Shown here: positions 49,911 to 59,628 of the stretch, piece after piece
How the letters are laid out: each line of letters opens with the position of its first letter
Position numbering within the stretch: the first letter of the stretch is position 1
Assembly: GCF_019797745.1 (NCBI RefSeq)
Contig: NZ_VOSI01000002.1
Span: 744,001-808,000, forward strand
Direction of reading: 5' to 3'
Length of the DNA stretch: 64,000 bases
DNA from: Edaphocola aurantiacus
GTDB taxonomy: Bacteria > Bacteroidota > Bacteroidia > Chitinophagales > Chitinophagaceae
Position numbers and translations under genes: made by a program
Notes under the pieces: generated by a model
Database searches by the model: none
Seen by the model: the letters and a program-made list of their open reading frames with translations, nothing else
Told to the model about the DNA's origin: nothing

Positions 49911-50798
49911 CTATTCCGGCTTATAGGCATTACGGAATTGCTCCGGTGTCATTCCCGTATATTTCTTAAAGAACTTCCCGAAATTAGAGGCATCACTGAA
50001 GTCCAGCTCAAAGGCTATTTCATTGATATGCATACCGAAATTCACCAGCAGGCGCTTGGCCTCCAGCAGTAATCTATTGCGGATATAAGTGCCGGCAGGT
50101 ACACCGCTGAAGCTTTTGCTGATGACATTGAGCTGATGAGTGCTGACAAACATCATTTCGGCATATTCCTTCGGCAGTTTTTTCTGTCGGTAGTGCAGGT
50201 CTGTCAATTGCTCAAATTGTCTGAAAGCCGCGTAGTGTATATGTTCTGTGGCATTGGCCAGATCTGTGGACTGCACTTGTCTGCCGGCAAGTATAAGGAA
50301 CTGCAGCAGCAGTGTAGCCATGTATAGTGCGCTTTGTTTGCCTCCTTCCTGTTTCTCCCGGAGTATTTGTTCCAGTATAGACCAGGCCTTAGCTTTATCT
50401 GCATCAGAAAAGGGTATTGTGCCGGAATGTATATCTTCCAGGACCGGCAATTGTACCAGCAGTGCAGATGAAAGTTTCAGTGTGTCAAAAAATAAAGGAG
50501 AGAAGTTAATTACAATGCCTTCCGCCTCTTCTGCACTGAACTCCCAGTTATGCACCTGGCCGGGTTTCATAATATAAAAGGAATCATTGCGCACAGGAAA
50601 GGTGTGGAAATCTATAGTGTGCTGGCCGCTGCCTTTCCGGAAATAGGTCAGGTGATAGAAGCTGTGGGTATGAATGCCCTGCAGGTGCGGATTGCGGCTT
50701 ACATATCCTCCGAAAGGCTCGATGCTGATCAGGTCTTTCAGTATCTTATCCGTATTCAGGTTACAGATATCAAAACTGGGGTATACATGTTGCGCCAT
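49911..50798 (-). CDS. AraC-family transcriptional regulator
   Basis: Start at ATG 50798 (MAQHVYPSF). The 295-residue protein has an N-terminal cupin-like sensor domain with HTHSFYHLTYFRKGSG and PGQVHNWEF, and a C-terminal double HTH ending FSDASNFGKFFKKYTGMTPEQFR. It binds DNA in response to a small ligand, unknown here. The divergent neighbour, apaG, is not an obvious target. Confidence 0.9.
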   Translation of the reverse strand: MAQHVYPSFDICNLNTDKILKDLISIEPFGGYVSRNPHLQGIHTHSFYHLTYFRKGSGQHTIDFHTFPVRNDSFYIMKPGQVHNWEFSAEEAEGIVINFSPLFFDTLKLSSALLVQLPVLEDIHSGTIPFSDADKAKAWSILEQILREKQEGGKQSALYMATLLLQFLILAGRQVQSTDLANATEHIHYAAFRQFEQLTDLHYRQKKLPKEYAEMMFVSTHQLNVISKSFSGVPAGTYIRNRLLLEAKRLLVNFGMHINEIAFELDFSDASNFGKFFKKYTGMTPEQFRNAYKPE

Positions 50799-50961
50799 AC
50801 TGTTTGAGAAAATCCGTAACAAATATACAGTCTTCCTCCGAGACAATAGTCCGCTACAATGCTTTAGTGACCTGAGCGGCAAGGAATAATACCAGGCAAA
50901 GCATCGTGATAAATTACCATTCTTTTTGCAAGGTACAGTACCATTTTATCAGCCGATTGAT

Positions 50962-50969
50962 TAGATTTG
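50962..50969 (+). promoter_or_regulatory. Probable -7 box of the apaG promoter
   Basis: TAGATTTG matches TAnnTTTG and lies 15 bp before the apaG ATG, implying a short leader. Confidence 0.5.
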
Positions 50970-50984
50970 CAGTAACAAGGCTAT

Positions 50985-51371
50985 ATGGTAAAGAAAATTA
51001 CAGAGGGGATTTGTGTTACGGTAGAAACATTTTATCAGGATGCGCAAAGCAGTCCGGTAAATGGGGAATATATGTTTGCCTATCGCATCACCATCGATAA
51101 TTATACCGAAGTGCCTGTGCAGCTGCTCCGCCGCAGCTGGTATATTGTAGACAGTACCCTGGGCCTGAGAAAAGTGGAAGGCGAAGGTGTAGTCGGACAA
51201 ACGCCTATTATTGAGCCCAATGAAACCTTTCAGTATGTATCTGCTGCAAACCTGCGCAGCGATATGGGCAAAATGTACGGTTCTTACCAGATGCTGAACC
51301 TGTACTCCCATCAAAAGTTTGATGTGGTCATTCCCGAATTTATGTTACTGGCGCCTTTTAAAAGTAATTAA
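50985..51371 (+). CDS. apaG: ApaG family protein
   Basis: This 128-residue immunoglobulin-like protein has the family motifs YMFAYRITIDNYTEVPVQLLRR, WYIVDS, EGEGVVGQTPIIEP and GTMYGSY-type GKMYGSYQM. ApaG is implicated in cation efflux and stress, with no firm activity known. It is convergent with rlmH with only 2 bp between the coding ends. Confidence 0.93.
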   Translation: MVKKITEGICVTVETFYQDAQSSPVNGEYMFAYRITIDNYTEVPVQLLRRSWYIVDSTLGLRKVEGEGVVGQTPIIEPNETFQYVSAANLRSDMGKMYGSYQMLNLYSHQKFDVVIPEFMLLAPFKSN

Positions 51372-51373
51372 GC

Positions 51374-51847
51374 CTACTCGTGATGATAAGGGGTATTGTT
51401 TAAAATGCTAAATGCGCGGTACACCTGTTCTGCAATCATCAGGCGAACGAGCTGATGGGGAAATACTAATTTAGATAAAGACCATACCTGGTTGGCACGA
51501 TCACGTACTGCATCTGTAACACCAAAGGCCCCGCCGATAAGGATCACCAAAGTGCGTACTCCCTGATTCATAAAAGATTGAAACTGGCTCGCCCATTGGG
51601 TTGAATCCAGCATTTTACCCCGCTCATCCAGCAGGATCAGGTAATGTTGTGCCTGTAGTTTTTTGAGGATCATTTCCTCTTCCAGCTTTTTGGTGCGCTG
51701 TACATCAGTACTCACCAACTTTTTGGGAAGCTGAAAAGTGTCCAGTTTGATCTTATTCCAGGGCATAGTCTTTTTGAAGTAATGTGCTATGCCGTTTTCA
51801 ATAAAGCTGTCGTTCTCTTTTCCTATCGACCAGATCTCAATATCCAT
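51374..51847 (-). CDS. rlmH: 23S rRNA pseudouridine-1915 N3-methyltransferase RlmH
   Basis: The 157-residue SPOUT methyltransferase shows LLDERGKMLDS, VILIGGAFGVTDAV (SAM site) and SLSKLVFPHQLVRLMIAEQVYRA; it ends NNTPYHHE. It methylates pseudouridine 1915 of 23S rRNA. Confidence 0.97.
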   Translation of the reverse strand: MDIEIWSIGKENDSFIENGIAHYFKKTMPWNKIKLDTFQLPKKLVSTDVQRTKKLEEEMILKKLQAQHYLILLDERGKMLDSTQWASQFQSFMNQGVRTLVILIGGAFGVTDAVRDRANQVWSLSKLVFPHQLVRLMIAEQVYRAFSILNNTPYHHE

Positions 51848-51868
51848 CTATTCTGTTGCTGCTTTTGA

Positions 51869-52633
51869 TTAAAATACGTAACGGCCTTTTTCGTCATACA
51901 TTACCGGAAGAATGTTGTGGTTACGTTCAAAGTAATCGTAAGCAGATTTCAGGTTCACCCAGAATTTTTGTTTATCTACCTCGTGGCGGTACTCGCGACC
52001 CAGGAAGTTAAGTCCGGCTTTATCGAAGCGGGTCGGGAAGATGTGGTAAGGAATATTTACCTGCCCGTTTAAACGGGTAGACAGGCATAAAGTATAAATC
52101 TCCTGTATACCCTCGTCCGTCATAGGGATACAACCAACGGTCAGACAACCACCATGTACATAGATGTCACCACCCGGCTTTTCCTGGTGGCTCAGGATCT
52201 GATCAGAATAGTTAGGATAGTTCACCAGCATAGACAGGTAGAAATCGCTTTTCGGGTTGAAATCAGCCAGGAAGTACAATCCTTCCGGAACCTGACGATC
52301 TCCTTCAGCACGCTTAGGACCTAATACACCTGATAAGGCACAAACCTTATATTTTTTATATAAAGTAAAGGTATCTGCATTCTTGTTTTTTACCCAAACC
52401 TCCAGCTCATTCTGTGCCTTGAAAGAGCGCAGGTAAATGTTACTGGCAGGATATTCCAGGCCTTTGCTTTTGAAATCATTGCGCAGTGTATTGTCATATT
52501 TGGCATAAGCACTGACTACACGAGGCATAGACATCTGATAGCTTCTGAGCGTATTTACATCTGTAAACTGGGCCTGCGCTCCGGTAATGCCGAATGCAAG
52601 CAATAAAATGATATTTAGAAAGTATTTATTCAT
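51869..52633 (-). CDS. Exported L,D-transpeptidase (YkuD fold)
   Basis: Start at ATG 52633 (MNKYFLNIILLLAFG), with signal peptide cut near AQAQ. The 254-residue protein has the catalytic motif IYVHGGCLTVGCIPM with H160 and C168. These enzymes cross-link peptidoglycan or attach proteins to it. The -7 box TATTTTTG lies on the minus strand at 52658-52665. Confidence 0.9.
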   Translation of the reverse strand: MNKYFLNIILLLAFGITGAQAQFTDVNTLRSYQMSMPRVVSAYAKYDNTLRNDFKSKGLEYPASNIYLRSFKAQNELEVWVKNKNADTFTLYKKYKVCALSGVLGPKRAEGDRQVPEGLYFLADFNPKSDFYLSMLVNYPNYSDQILSHQEKPGGDIYVHGGCLTVGCIPMTDEGIQEIYTLCLSTRLNGQVNIPYHIFPTRFDKAGLNFLGREYRHEVDKQKFWVNLKSAYDYFERNHNILPVMYDEKGRYVF

Positions 52634-52710
52634 GTAAATAAAGCAATTATGAACATACAAAAATAACGAAAAAAATTAGTGTACTTGTCCTAAACATATA
52701 TTAAAAAAAT

Positions 52711-52740
52711 AAAAGGAGTGAAACATCACTCCTTTTATTT
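52711..52740 (-). terminator. Terminator of the metalloprotease gene
   Basis: An 11-bp perfect stem AAAAGGAGTGA/TCACTCCTTTT with an AACA loop, AT-rich on both sides, 20-odd bases after the protease stop on the minus strand. Confidence 0.85.
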
Positions 52741-52758
52741 TTTATATGATAAGCTATC

Positions 52759-55023
52759 TTATTTTAAGATCACCTGTTTCATTCCGTACTGGTTAGCTTT
52801 CAGGTTCTGGAAGTGCAGGTAATAAATACCTCTGCCCATTTCAGTTACCGGGATACTTAATGATTCTTTCAGATCACCTGACCATACGCGCTGACCCAGA
52901 GCATTCAGCATCTGTACCTGCAGTATTTCACCGTTATACTGGTCGTTTCTGATATTCAGGTTTTGTGTAGCCGGGTTAGGGAATACACTGATGTTGTTAT
53001 TCAGCTCCATGTCACGAACGGAGTTAGGATTACCGTTGATTTTGAAGTTGGCATGAGATACATCGAAGAATACATTACCTACCGCTTTAATCTTAATACG
53101 GGCTTCTGTAGTGAACAGGTCCGGTGCAGTGATATCGAAGTTTCCATCATTCTGAACATTGGTAGCCAGGATGATCGGGAATGTTTTACCACCATCTTTA
53201 GATAAATAGATATTCACAAAACCAGCCATAATACTATCAGCCGGAGTCATGGTATTACCAATGCTCCAGGTAACAGTATATTTCTGACCAGGAGTCCAGG
53301 TTACATTTGTACTAGGAGTCAGGACACGGAAATCACCGGTATTGCCTTTTACTACTTTAAGGCGAACAAAGCTATCGATGATATTGTGTGTACCCCATCC
53401 GTCAGTAGCAATGCTTCTTGCAGTTACTTTGAAGGACATATTTCTCGATACATTCGGCAGGCGTGCACCTGAAGAAGAGTATTGGTTATTGGATAATAAC
53501 AGGTAAGATGGGAATACGCGTATTCTGCTGGTATCCGGATCCAGACTGCTGAAGGTAGGACCAGTTGTTACTGAAGCACCATTAGCTTCTACCATGGTGA
53601 TCGGTCCTTTATCGGACTGCTCCCAGCAATAAGTAGTGGTTGCATTGCTCGCCACTGTTTTAAATGCTTCAGGAGAGATCAGTTCAAATGGAGTGTTAGC
53701 CGGGATAATATGACGAACAGACAGGTTAGCCATAGTAATCGGTGTCTGACCTACAGTCGTATTACCACAGTTCATACCTGTACTGGTCAGGAAAATATTC
53801 ATCTGCTGCAGGTTATAGCGGTTGTAATAATCCGTGCTTACAGATGGTGTGTTATCTGCAGCGCAGGCACCATTATATGACATGATAGAGGTACCACTTC
53901 CCGGTTCGTAAGCAGATTCGTCCATACCATTACCGCTACAGCCACCTGCCTCTGAAGTAAAGGTGTGGCCGGCACCTAACTGGTGACCAACCTCGTGTAT
54001 TACAGTACCGATGTCAGAAGGGCCGCTGGAACCGCTCACCCCGCTGGCTTTAGAGCCATTGCTACAGGTAGAGGCCAGTGCAGCCAGACCACCACCGGCA
54101 GTATTGAATACGTGACCGATATCATAATTGCCCGAACCAATAACGTTATTTACGTTGGTTTGGTTTTCATCAATCAGGATATCATTGGTATCATTAGTAT
54201 AAGGATCGGAGTTGCCATCCAGGTAGATTACGCTGGTGGTGCTGCTCACCAGTTTGAGGGATACAGATACTTCTCTTTCCCAAACCGCGTTGGCATTATT
54301 GATTGTAGCAGTGATCACAGCCAGTACCTGAGATACAGTAGGCACCGGAGATCCGGTAACCGCCTGTGCATATTCACCAGTACAAGCCATAGCCAGTCTG
54401 TATGTGTGACGGGAACTACCATTGGTGCGTTGTGCCGTACTGCCTCCTGTTCCGTCCAGCTCTACCGGAGTTCCTTCTGTCAGGTTGCCCAGTTTTGCAG
54501 GATTACAGGCCGATGATACCGGTAAGCTATTAACGTTCTTGCTGTAAGCAACAGTATAATATCCATTGGCATCGTAGCCATATGGCTCAATAGCAAAAGA
54601 CTCGTTGTTGTTGTATGAGAATACTCTTGCGAAGAATCCCATTGGAGTAGCACTCATTTTAACCGTTACGCCACCGTCGGTAGTGGATATACCGGTATAG
54701 GTCTGGATATCCTGGTGCTGACTTTGCAAAGCCTCGTCCAGTACAGGTGTATTCCATACGGTAAATGTTCTGAAAGTGCCGTCCGGAGCCGGAATAGACA
54801 CTTTTACACCAGTTTCCGGGCTGGTTCCGGCACCTGCCAGCAGTGCGTTGATACCTTGCTGGTTTAAGGTCACAATGGAATATTCAGACGGAAGAAACGA
54901 TTTAGGGTTTGCTGTAGGCGCTGATTTTCCATAAAAGCTGCCCCATAAACCTTGCTGAGCAAATGATGGGCTGTAGGCGGCAATGCATATGCTAGCGAAA
55001 GCGAGGTATGTAAATTTTCTCAT
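52759..55023 (-). CDS. Secreted zinc metalloprotease with T9SS sorting domain
   Basis: The 754-residue protein has an N-terminal signal peptide (to AYSPSFAQ), a propeptide-like region, a metzincin zinc site H343-E-V-G-H347-x5-H353 with a downstream Met-turn (TSIMSYN), beta-rich domains (~430-650), and a C-terminal type A sorting domain (VFPNPATQNLNI to the end, ~80 residues). It resembles reprolysin-type (M12B-like) proteases secreted by the type IX system. It probably degrades external protein. Confidence 0.92.
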   Translation of the reverse strand: MRKFTYLAFASICIAAYSPSFAQQGLWGSFYGKSAPTANPKSFLPSEYSIVTLNQQGINALLAGAGTSPETGVKVSIPAPDGTFRTFTVWNTPVLDEALQSQHQDIQTYTGISTTDGGVTVKMSATPMGFFARVFSYNNNESFAIEPYGYDANGYYTVAYSKNVNSLPVSSACNPAKLGNLTEGTPVELDGTGGSTAQRTNGSSRHTYRLAMACTGEYAQAVTGSPVPTVSQVLAVITATINNANAVWEREVSVSLKLVSSTTSVIYLDGNSDPYTNDTNDILIDENQTNVNNVIGSGNYDIGHVFNTAGGGLAALASTCSNGSKASGVSGSSGPSDIGTVIHEVGHQLGAGHTFTSEAGGCSGNGMDESAYEPGSGTSIMSYNGACAADNTPSVSTDYYNRYNLQQMNIFLTSTGMNCGNTTVGQTPITMANLSVRHIIPANTPFELISPEAFKTVASNATTTYCWEQSDKGPITMVEANGASVTTGPTFSSLDPDTSRIRVFPSYLLLSNNQYSSSGARLPNVSRNMSFKVTARSIATDGWGTHNIIDSFVRLKVVKGNTGDFRVLTPSTNVTWTPGQKYTVTWSIGNTMTPADSIMAGFVNIYLSKDGGKTFPIILATNVQNDGNFDITAPDLFTTEARIKIKAVGNVFFDVSHANFKINGNPNSVRDMELNNNISVFPNPATQNLNIRNDQYNGEILQVQMLNALGQRVWSGDLKESLSIPVTEMGRGIYYLHFQNLKANQYGMKQVILK

Positions 55024-55154
55024 TTTTGAAAATTAAATATGTTTCAATTTAAAATTTATTAAGTTGCAATATAAAAAATGTAGGCGAGATTTCATAATTT
55101 CCATTTCACCTACTATAAAGACGATATTTAAGCGCTACAGGTTTGTATTCTTTT

Positions 55155-55553
55155 TTAAGTTTCGTCCATAATGTCATCCCAGTCGCGACGCTGCTTCTTT
55201 GTAGGTCTGCCCACCTTGCTCAGGCGCTTACCGGTAAAGAAGCTGGATGATTCACTTTTCGTATTTGTTTTGTCCTCTTCCGGGGTCAGGTCTTCATAAA
55301 AATTGATCGCTTCACTATAGGCTTTACGCTGCAGCAGCAGTCCGGTCACCTTAATAATCCATTTGCGGTCACTGGTCCGTATTTCATAAGTATCTCCGAT
55401 AGCGACATTTCTGGATGGTTTTACTGCAGATTCATGCATTTTTACCCTGCCGGCATCGCAGGCATCAGTAGCCATACTTCTTGTTTTGAAAATACGGATA
55501 CTCCACAGGTATTTATCAATCCTTAATTTCTCTTTTTCTGTTTTTTCTGCCAT
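55155..55553 (-). CDS. S4-domain RNA-binding protein (Hsp15-like)
   Basis: Start at ATG 55553 (MAEKTEKEKLRIDKYL). The 132-residue protein has an S4 domain (~10-75) with RIDKYLWSIRIFKTRSMA and a basic C-terminal tail. Hsp15-like proteins rescue stalled 50S subunits; the exact role is not shown by the sequence. Confidence 0.9.
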   Translation of the reverse strand: MAEKTEKEKLRIDKYLWSIRIFKTRSMATDACDAGRVKMHESAVKPSRNVAIGDTYEIRTSDRKWIIKVTGLLLQRKAYSEAINFYEDLTPEEDKTNTKSESSSFFTGKRLSKVGRPTKKQRRDWDDIMDET

Positions 55554-55615
55554 AATACTCAAATTAAAATTCTATTGTCAAATGTACGATTTTAGACTTC
55601 AGTTATCTTAAATAA

Positions 55616-55650
55616 AAGAGCGCCCGTTTATATTATAAACGGGCGCTCTT
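55616..55650 (-). terminator. Terminator of the DUF3276 gene
   Basis: A 14-bp perfect stem AAGAGCGCCCGTTT/AAACGGGCGCTCTT with a 7-nt AT loop. It lies ~40 bp after the DUF3276 stop on the minus strand. Confidence 0.85.
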
Positions 55651-55688
55651 AATATATTTTTATGAGTAGTAAGGTATTACTCAGCTAA

Positions 55689-56087
55689 TTACATTTTCCA
55701 TTCATCAACAGTAGTATCTTTCAACTCTACAGGAGTTGTATCGTAGCTTCCTTCCTGAGTTTCTGCAACAAATTGCTCTGTCTCATCATGGTTGAAAGCA
55801 TCGAAATCAAAATCAGGCATTAAATCCGTTTTCACGAAATCAATAGTTTCGGTCAGCGCTGCCAGAAATTTATTAAAATCTTCCTTGTACAAGAACATTT
55901 TGTGGCGATCGTAACCATCGTCGTTGAATCTCTTCTTGCTCTCTGTGATAGTGATGAAATAATCATTACCTCTCGTCTCGCGCACATCAAAGAAATAAGT
56001 TCTTCTTTTTCCGGCTTTGATCTTTTTACTAAAAGCTACCTCTGTGTTACGCTTATCATCGTAATTTTTGTTGTTTTCGTACGACAC
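55689..56087 (-). CDS. DUF3276 protein (PUR-alpha-like nucleic-acid binder)
   Basis: The 132-residue protein has the PUR-type repeat: KIKAGKRRTYFFDVRETRGNDYFITITESKKR and FLYKEDFNKFLAAL. An acidic C-terminus follows. DUF3276 proteins bind single-stranded DNA or RNA and are typical of Bacteroidota. Confidence 0.9.
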   Translation of the reverse strand: MSYENNKNYDDKRNTEVAFSKKIKAGKRRTYFFDVRETRGNDYFITITESKKRFNDDGYDRHKMFLYKEDFNKFLAALTETIDFVKTDLMPDFDFDAFNHDETEQFVAETQEGSYDTTPVELKDTTVDEWKM

Positions 56088-56181
56088 CGTTCTGTTGATT
56101 TTAATGTGAATGAGAATATGTATGCAAAAATAATAAAGTAAAGAATTTTACCAAATATTTGAAATTATTTTTTTATGATGG

Positions 56182-56664
56182 TTAACCCCGGTTAAAAATG
56201 GGTGTATTTCCCGTAAAAAAAGTCAACCAGGCATTGCAGCTGCGCTGTATCAGATCAAATACAGGCGCGTATCCCGACTCATCTCCGTACCATGGATCAG
56301 GCACAGATGCCTGCTCGCCGGGAGAGAGGCTGTCGAGAAAGAAATGGACCTTTCGGAGGGCCGTTTCAGAGGGTGCAAGACGGCTTACATCATCATAAAC
56401 ATCTGCTGCCATCACGAGGATATGATCGTAGGTATCAAAGTCGCTGCTGCGAAATTGCCTTGCCCGTTGATGACTGATGTCGATTCCGTATTGCCGGCAG
56501 ACTTTCTGAGCAGAACGATGGGGACTTTCTCCCGTATGATAGTTGTTGGTGCCGGCAGAGTCAACCTGCCAGTCAAGGCCTTGTTCTCGTACGATATGTT
56601 GCATAACTCCTTCAGCAATAGGAGATCTACATATATTTCCGAGGCATACCATTAAAATTTTCAT
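56182..56664 (-). CDS. Low-molecular-weight protein-tyrosine phosphatase
   Basis: The 160-residue protein opens with the P-loop C7-LGNIC-R13 S and carries the acid residue in VPDPWYGDE (~120). It removes phosphate from tyrosine, often of polysaccharide-assembly kinases. It is divergent from the sugar dehydratase gene. Confidence 0.95.
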   Translation of the reverse strand: MKILMVCLGNICRSPIAEGVMQHIVREQGLDWQVDSAGTNNYHTGESPHRSAQKVCRQYGIDISHQRARQFRSSDFDTYDHILVMAADVYDDVSRLAPSETALRKVHFFLDSLSPGEQASVPDPWYGDESGYAPVFDLIQRSCNAWLTFFTGNTPIFNRG

Positions 56665-56749
56665 TTATATATTATGGGGTTTTTCTCAATAAAAGGTAAA
56701 TTAACATTGGAAAAACTAAATTATACTCGGACAATACAAGGCTTTTGCC

Positions 56750-56757
56750 TAGCTTTG
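56750..56757 (+). promoter_or_regulatory. Probable -7 box of the sugar dehydratase promoter
   Basis: TAGCTTTG matches TAnnTTTG 27 bp before the ATG at 56785. No -33 box at standard spacing is visible. Confidence 0.45.
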
Positions 56758-56784
56758 TGATAATTTAACATAATTATACACTTT

Positions 56785-58689
56785 ATGTTTAAAAAACTGG
56801 CGATTGCACCCAGATGGATTATCTTTTTAATTGATCTGACGTGTGTACTCATATCCATACTCATAGCCTATATCATCAGACTCAACTTTAACCTTAACCG
56901 ATTCGTCGAGTTTGTAGACCTGCGTGCTTCTTTCGGCATTGTGGCCGGGGTAAATGTTGTTTTACTGCTGCTTTTCAAGAACTACAAAGGCGTTGTACGC
57001 TACACCACACTGGAAGATGCCAAGCGTGTACTGCTGCTGAATCTTACTGCGAGTGTTCTTTTCCTGGCGCTGAATTACACCAGGCTGCACTCTGAAAATC
57101 TGCTGTTGTTCCCTTTATCGGTTACCGCGATCTACTTCCTTTGTGCCAACTTCTCGCTCCTTGCCTATCGTATCGTGATTAAGACAATTTACGAAGGGAT
57201 GTTTACCTTACGTAAAAAGACGGTGAAAGCGGTTATTTATAATGCAAGCTATGAAGGTATGCTAGCCAAAAGAATGTTTGCCAACAATGAACGGTCTACG
57301 ATAAAAATTATCTCTTTCCTGGATGATAATCCGCGCCTTATCGGTAAAAAGATCGAAAATGTGCCGGTATTTAATGCAACCCGTCAAAATCTGCAAAAAT
57401 TAAAAAAGGACGGTACCGAACTGCTGATCCTGGCAGAACCGTTTATTAATAAAGAAAAACTGAACTTCCTGGTGGATGCCTGCCTGGAACTGAATATCAA
57501 GATACAGCAGGTGCCGCCAAGTGAAAAGTGGACCAATAACCAGCTGGATGATACACAGTTGAAAAATATCAATATTGAACAGCTGCTGGATCGTGAAGTC
57601 ATCTCTATTCGTAATGAGAGTGTGGTAAGGGAAATCAAGGGCAAGAAAGTATTGGTAACCGGTGCTGCCGGATCGATCGGAAGTGAGATCGCAAGACAGC
57701 TGGTTAAATATAGTCCTGCTGTAGTGATACTTTGTGATATTGCAGAAACACCATTGCATGAACTGATGCTGAGCTTTGATGAAGGAGCCCCGGTAAGAAG
57801 TTTTATCGGCGATATCAAAGACAAGGTACGCATGGAGCAGATTTTTGAGATCTATGAACCCGATATCGTGTACCATGCTGCGGCGTACAAGCATGTGCCC
57901 CTGATGGAAGAGCATCCTTCTGCGGCAATTGTAAATAATGTATCCGGTACCCGCATCCTGGCGCAACTGGCAGTAGACTATGGCGTGGAAAAATTTGTAA
58001 TGGTATCGACCGATAAGGCCGTGAATCCTACAAATGTAATGGGTGCCTCCAAGCGGATTGCCGAGATATATACACAATCTTTATACAAACATTTGTCCAT
58101 GGCATCGCAGCACAAAGGTGCAGCAAATGTATTACCACATACCCGTTTCATTACTACCCGTTTCGGAAACGTACTGGGTTCAAATGGTTCGGTAATCCCA
58201 AGATTCCAGAAGCAGTTAGAGGAAGGTGGCCCGATCACGGTGACACACCCGGAGATCACCCGTTATTTTATGACCATACCGGAAGCCTGTCAGCTGGTCC
58301 TGGAAGCAGGATCTATGGGTAAAGGTGGTGAAATCTTCGTATTTGATATGGGTCGTCCGGTTAAAATCGTTGACCTGGCTTATAAAATGATCCGCCTTGC
58401 AGGTAAAGTTCCGGATGTGGATATCCGCATTGTATATTCCGGTCTGAGACCTGGCGAGAAGCTCTATGAGGAACTGCTGAATAATTCAGAAAATACCTTA
58501 CCTACTTATCACGAAAAGATCCTGATCGCTAAGGTGCGTGAATATGATTTCGTATGGGTTCAAACCCAGATAGATGAGTTATTGAGACTGGCCGAAGGGC
58601 ATATTGTCCTGGATACGGTAATTAAGATGAAAGAAATCGTACCGGAATATGTCAGCAATAACTCCGTTTATTCCAAATTAGATAAGTAA
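56785..58689 (+). CDS. Membrane nucleotide-sugar 4,6-dehydratase (WbpM/PglF type)
   Basis: The 634-residue protein has four N-terminal transmembrane helices (~12-115), a CoA-binding-like Rossmann domain (~140-260), and a catalytic SDR domain with GAAGSIGSE at 293-301, YHAAAYKHVP, and VSTDKAVNPTNVMGASKR. The DKA motif is that of UDP-GlcNAc 4,6-dehydratases feeding capsule, O-antigen or glycoprotein sugars. Confidence 0.93.
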   Translation: MFKKLAIAPRWIIFLIDLTCVLISILIAYIIRLNFNLNRFVEFVDLRASFGIVAGVNVVLLLLFKNYKGVVRYTTLEDAKRVLLLNLTASVLFLALNYTRLHSENLLLFPLSVTAIYFLCANFSLLAYRIVIKTIYEGMFTLRKKTVKAVIYNASYEGMLAKRMFANNERSTIKIISFLDDNPRLIGKKIENVPVFNATRQNLQKLKKDGTELLILAEPFINKEKLNFLVDACLELNIKIQQVPPSEKWTNNQLDDTQLKNINIEQLLDREVISIRNESVVREIKGKKVLVTGAAGSIGSEIARQLVKYSPAVVILCDIAETPLHELMLSFDEGAPVRSFIGDIKDKVRMEQIFEIYEPDIVYHAAAYKHVPLMEEHPSAAIVNNVSGTRILAQLAVDYGVEKFVMVSTDKAVNPTNVMGASKRIAEIYTQSLYKHLSMASQHKGAANVLPHTRFITTRFGNVLGSNGSVIPRFQKQLEEGGPITVTHPEITRYFMTIPEACQLVLEAGSMGKGGEIFVFDMGRPVKIVDLAYKMIRLAGKVPDVDIRIVYSGLRPGEKLYEELLNNSENTLPTYHEKILIAKVREYDFVWVQTQIDELLRLAEGHIVLDTVIKMKEIVPEYVSNNSVYSKLDK

Positions 58690-58731
58690 GATTGCTTTAA
58701 TATTATAAATATTTATTTTTCTGATTAGTAT

Positions 58732-58761
58732 TTTGAAATCACAACTTCTCTATTATCTTTG
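58732..58761 (+). promoter_or_regulatory. Bacteroidota-type promoter for 58786-59508
   Basis: TTTG (58732-58735), 18 bp, then TATCTTTG (58754-58761). This is a full -33/-7 match, and the ATG is 25 bp further on. Confidence 0.75.
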
Positions 58762-58785
58762 TTGGATATAGATAAACAGTTTATT

Positions 58786-59508
58786 ATGAAAAAAATAGTT
58801 ACTACCATATTAGGTCTGGCATTAGGTGTAAGTGCCTTTGCACAGGTTAGTATAGGAGTAGAAGCAGGTGCCGCATACGGAGGAATGACTCAATATCTTA
58901 ACAGCGCTGACCGCAATGCTACCGGTATGGTAGGATATAAAGGTGGCGTGAATGTAAATATTCCTTTAGGCAGCATGAGTCGCTTTCACCTGCAACCTGG
59001 TGTATTATACAGAGGTATGCTGGGCTCCGAAAGTAGTTACTATAAACAATCTGCAACCGGAAGTGGTACTCCGACATATGAAAGTGATTACAGAAAATAT
59101 GTACTGAACCAGGTACAGGTGCCTGTATATTTTGTATTCAAATCCGGAGATCCTGAGTTTGATTACAATCACTTCTTTGTAGGCGTAGGACCGTCATTAT
59201 CTTATACAGTAGGAGGTCGTCTGCACCAGATTTATTCCAACTCACTGAACGGCAGTGAGCGGGTTCGTGATAATAATGACCCGTTGGTAATCGGTACCGG
59301 CGAGTATAAAGACATTGCCCCTATCAACGTAGATGCAGCAGTAATGCTGGGTTATGAAGATAAGTCAGGCTTCTATATAAAAGCTTATGGCCAGTTAGGT
59401 CTGCTGAACATTCACCCGCTTGCAGACTCCCGCAATCGCTTCAATACTTATGAAGCCGGCCTTAGTCTTGGTTTTTTCTTCAAAAAATTTGAGAAATACA
59501 AGTACTAA
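58786..59508 (+). CDS. PorT-like outer-membrane beta-barrel protein
   Basis: Start at ATG 58786, following the promoter at 58732. The 240-residue protein has a signal peptide ending SAFAQ and a beta-barrel pattern with alternating Gly/Tyr strands; the last strand is AGLSLGFFF before a Lys tail. It is a member of the PorT/OmpW-like eight-stranded barrels. Ligand unknown. Confidence 0.8.
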   Translation: MKKIVTTILGLALGVSAFAQVSIGVEAGAAYGGMTQYLNSADRNATGMVGYKGGVNVNIPLGSMSRFHLQPGVLYRGMLGSESSYYKQSATGSGTPTYESDYRKYVLNQVQVPVYFVFKSGDPEFDYNHFFVGVGPSLSYTVGGRLHQIYSNSLNGSERVRDNNDPLVIGTGEYKDIAPINVDAAVMLGYEDKSGFYIKAYGQLGLLNIHPLADSRNRFNTYEAGLSLGFFFKKFEKYKY

Positions 59509-59555
59509 CGCATTTCACACATACGTTTAAATAAATTGGATATCATATAAGGAAT

Positions 59556-59578
59556 AGACGCAATACTGCGTCTATTTT
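59556..59578 (+). terminator. Terminator after the beta-barrel gene
   Basis: Stem AGACGCA/TGCGTCT with an ATAC loop followed by ATTTTTG, about 50 bp after the stop. Confidence 0.8.
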
Positions 59579-59628
59579 TGTACCTTTGCCACCTTAATTT
59601 TATATTTTTTAAATATTCTATTGTCAGA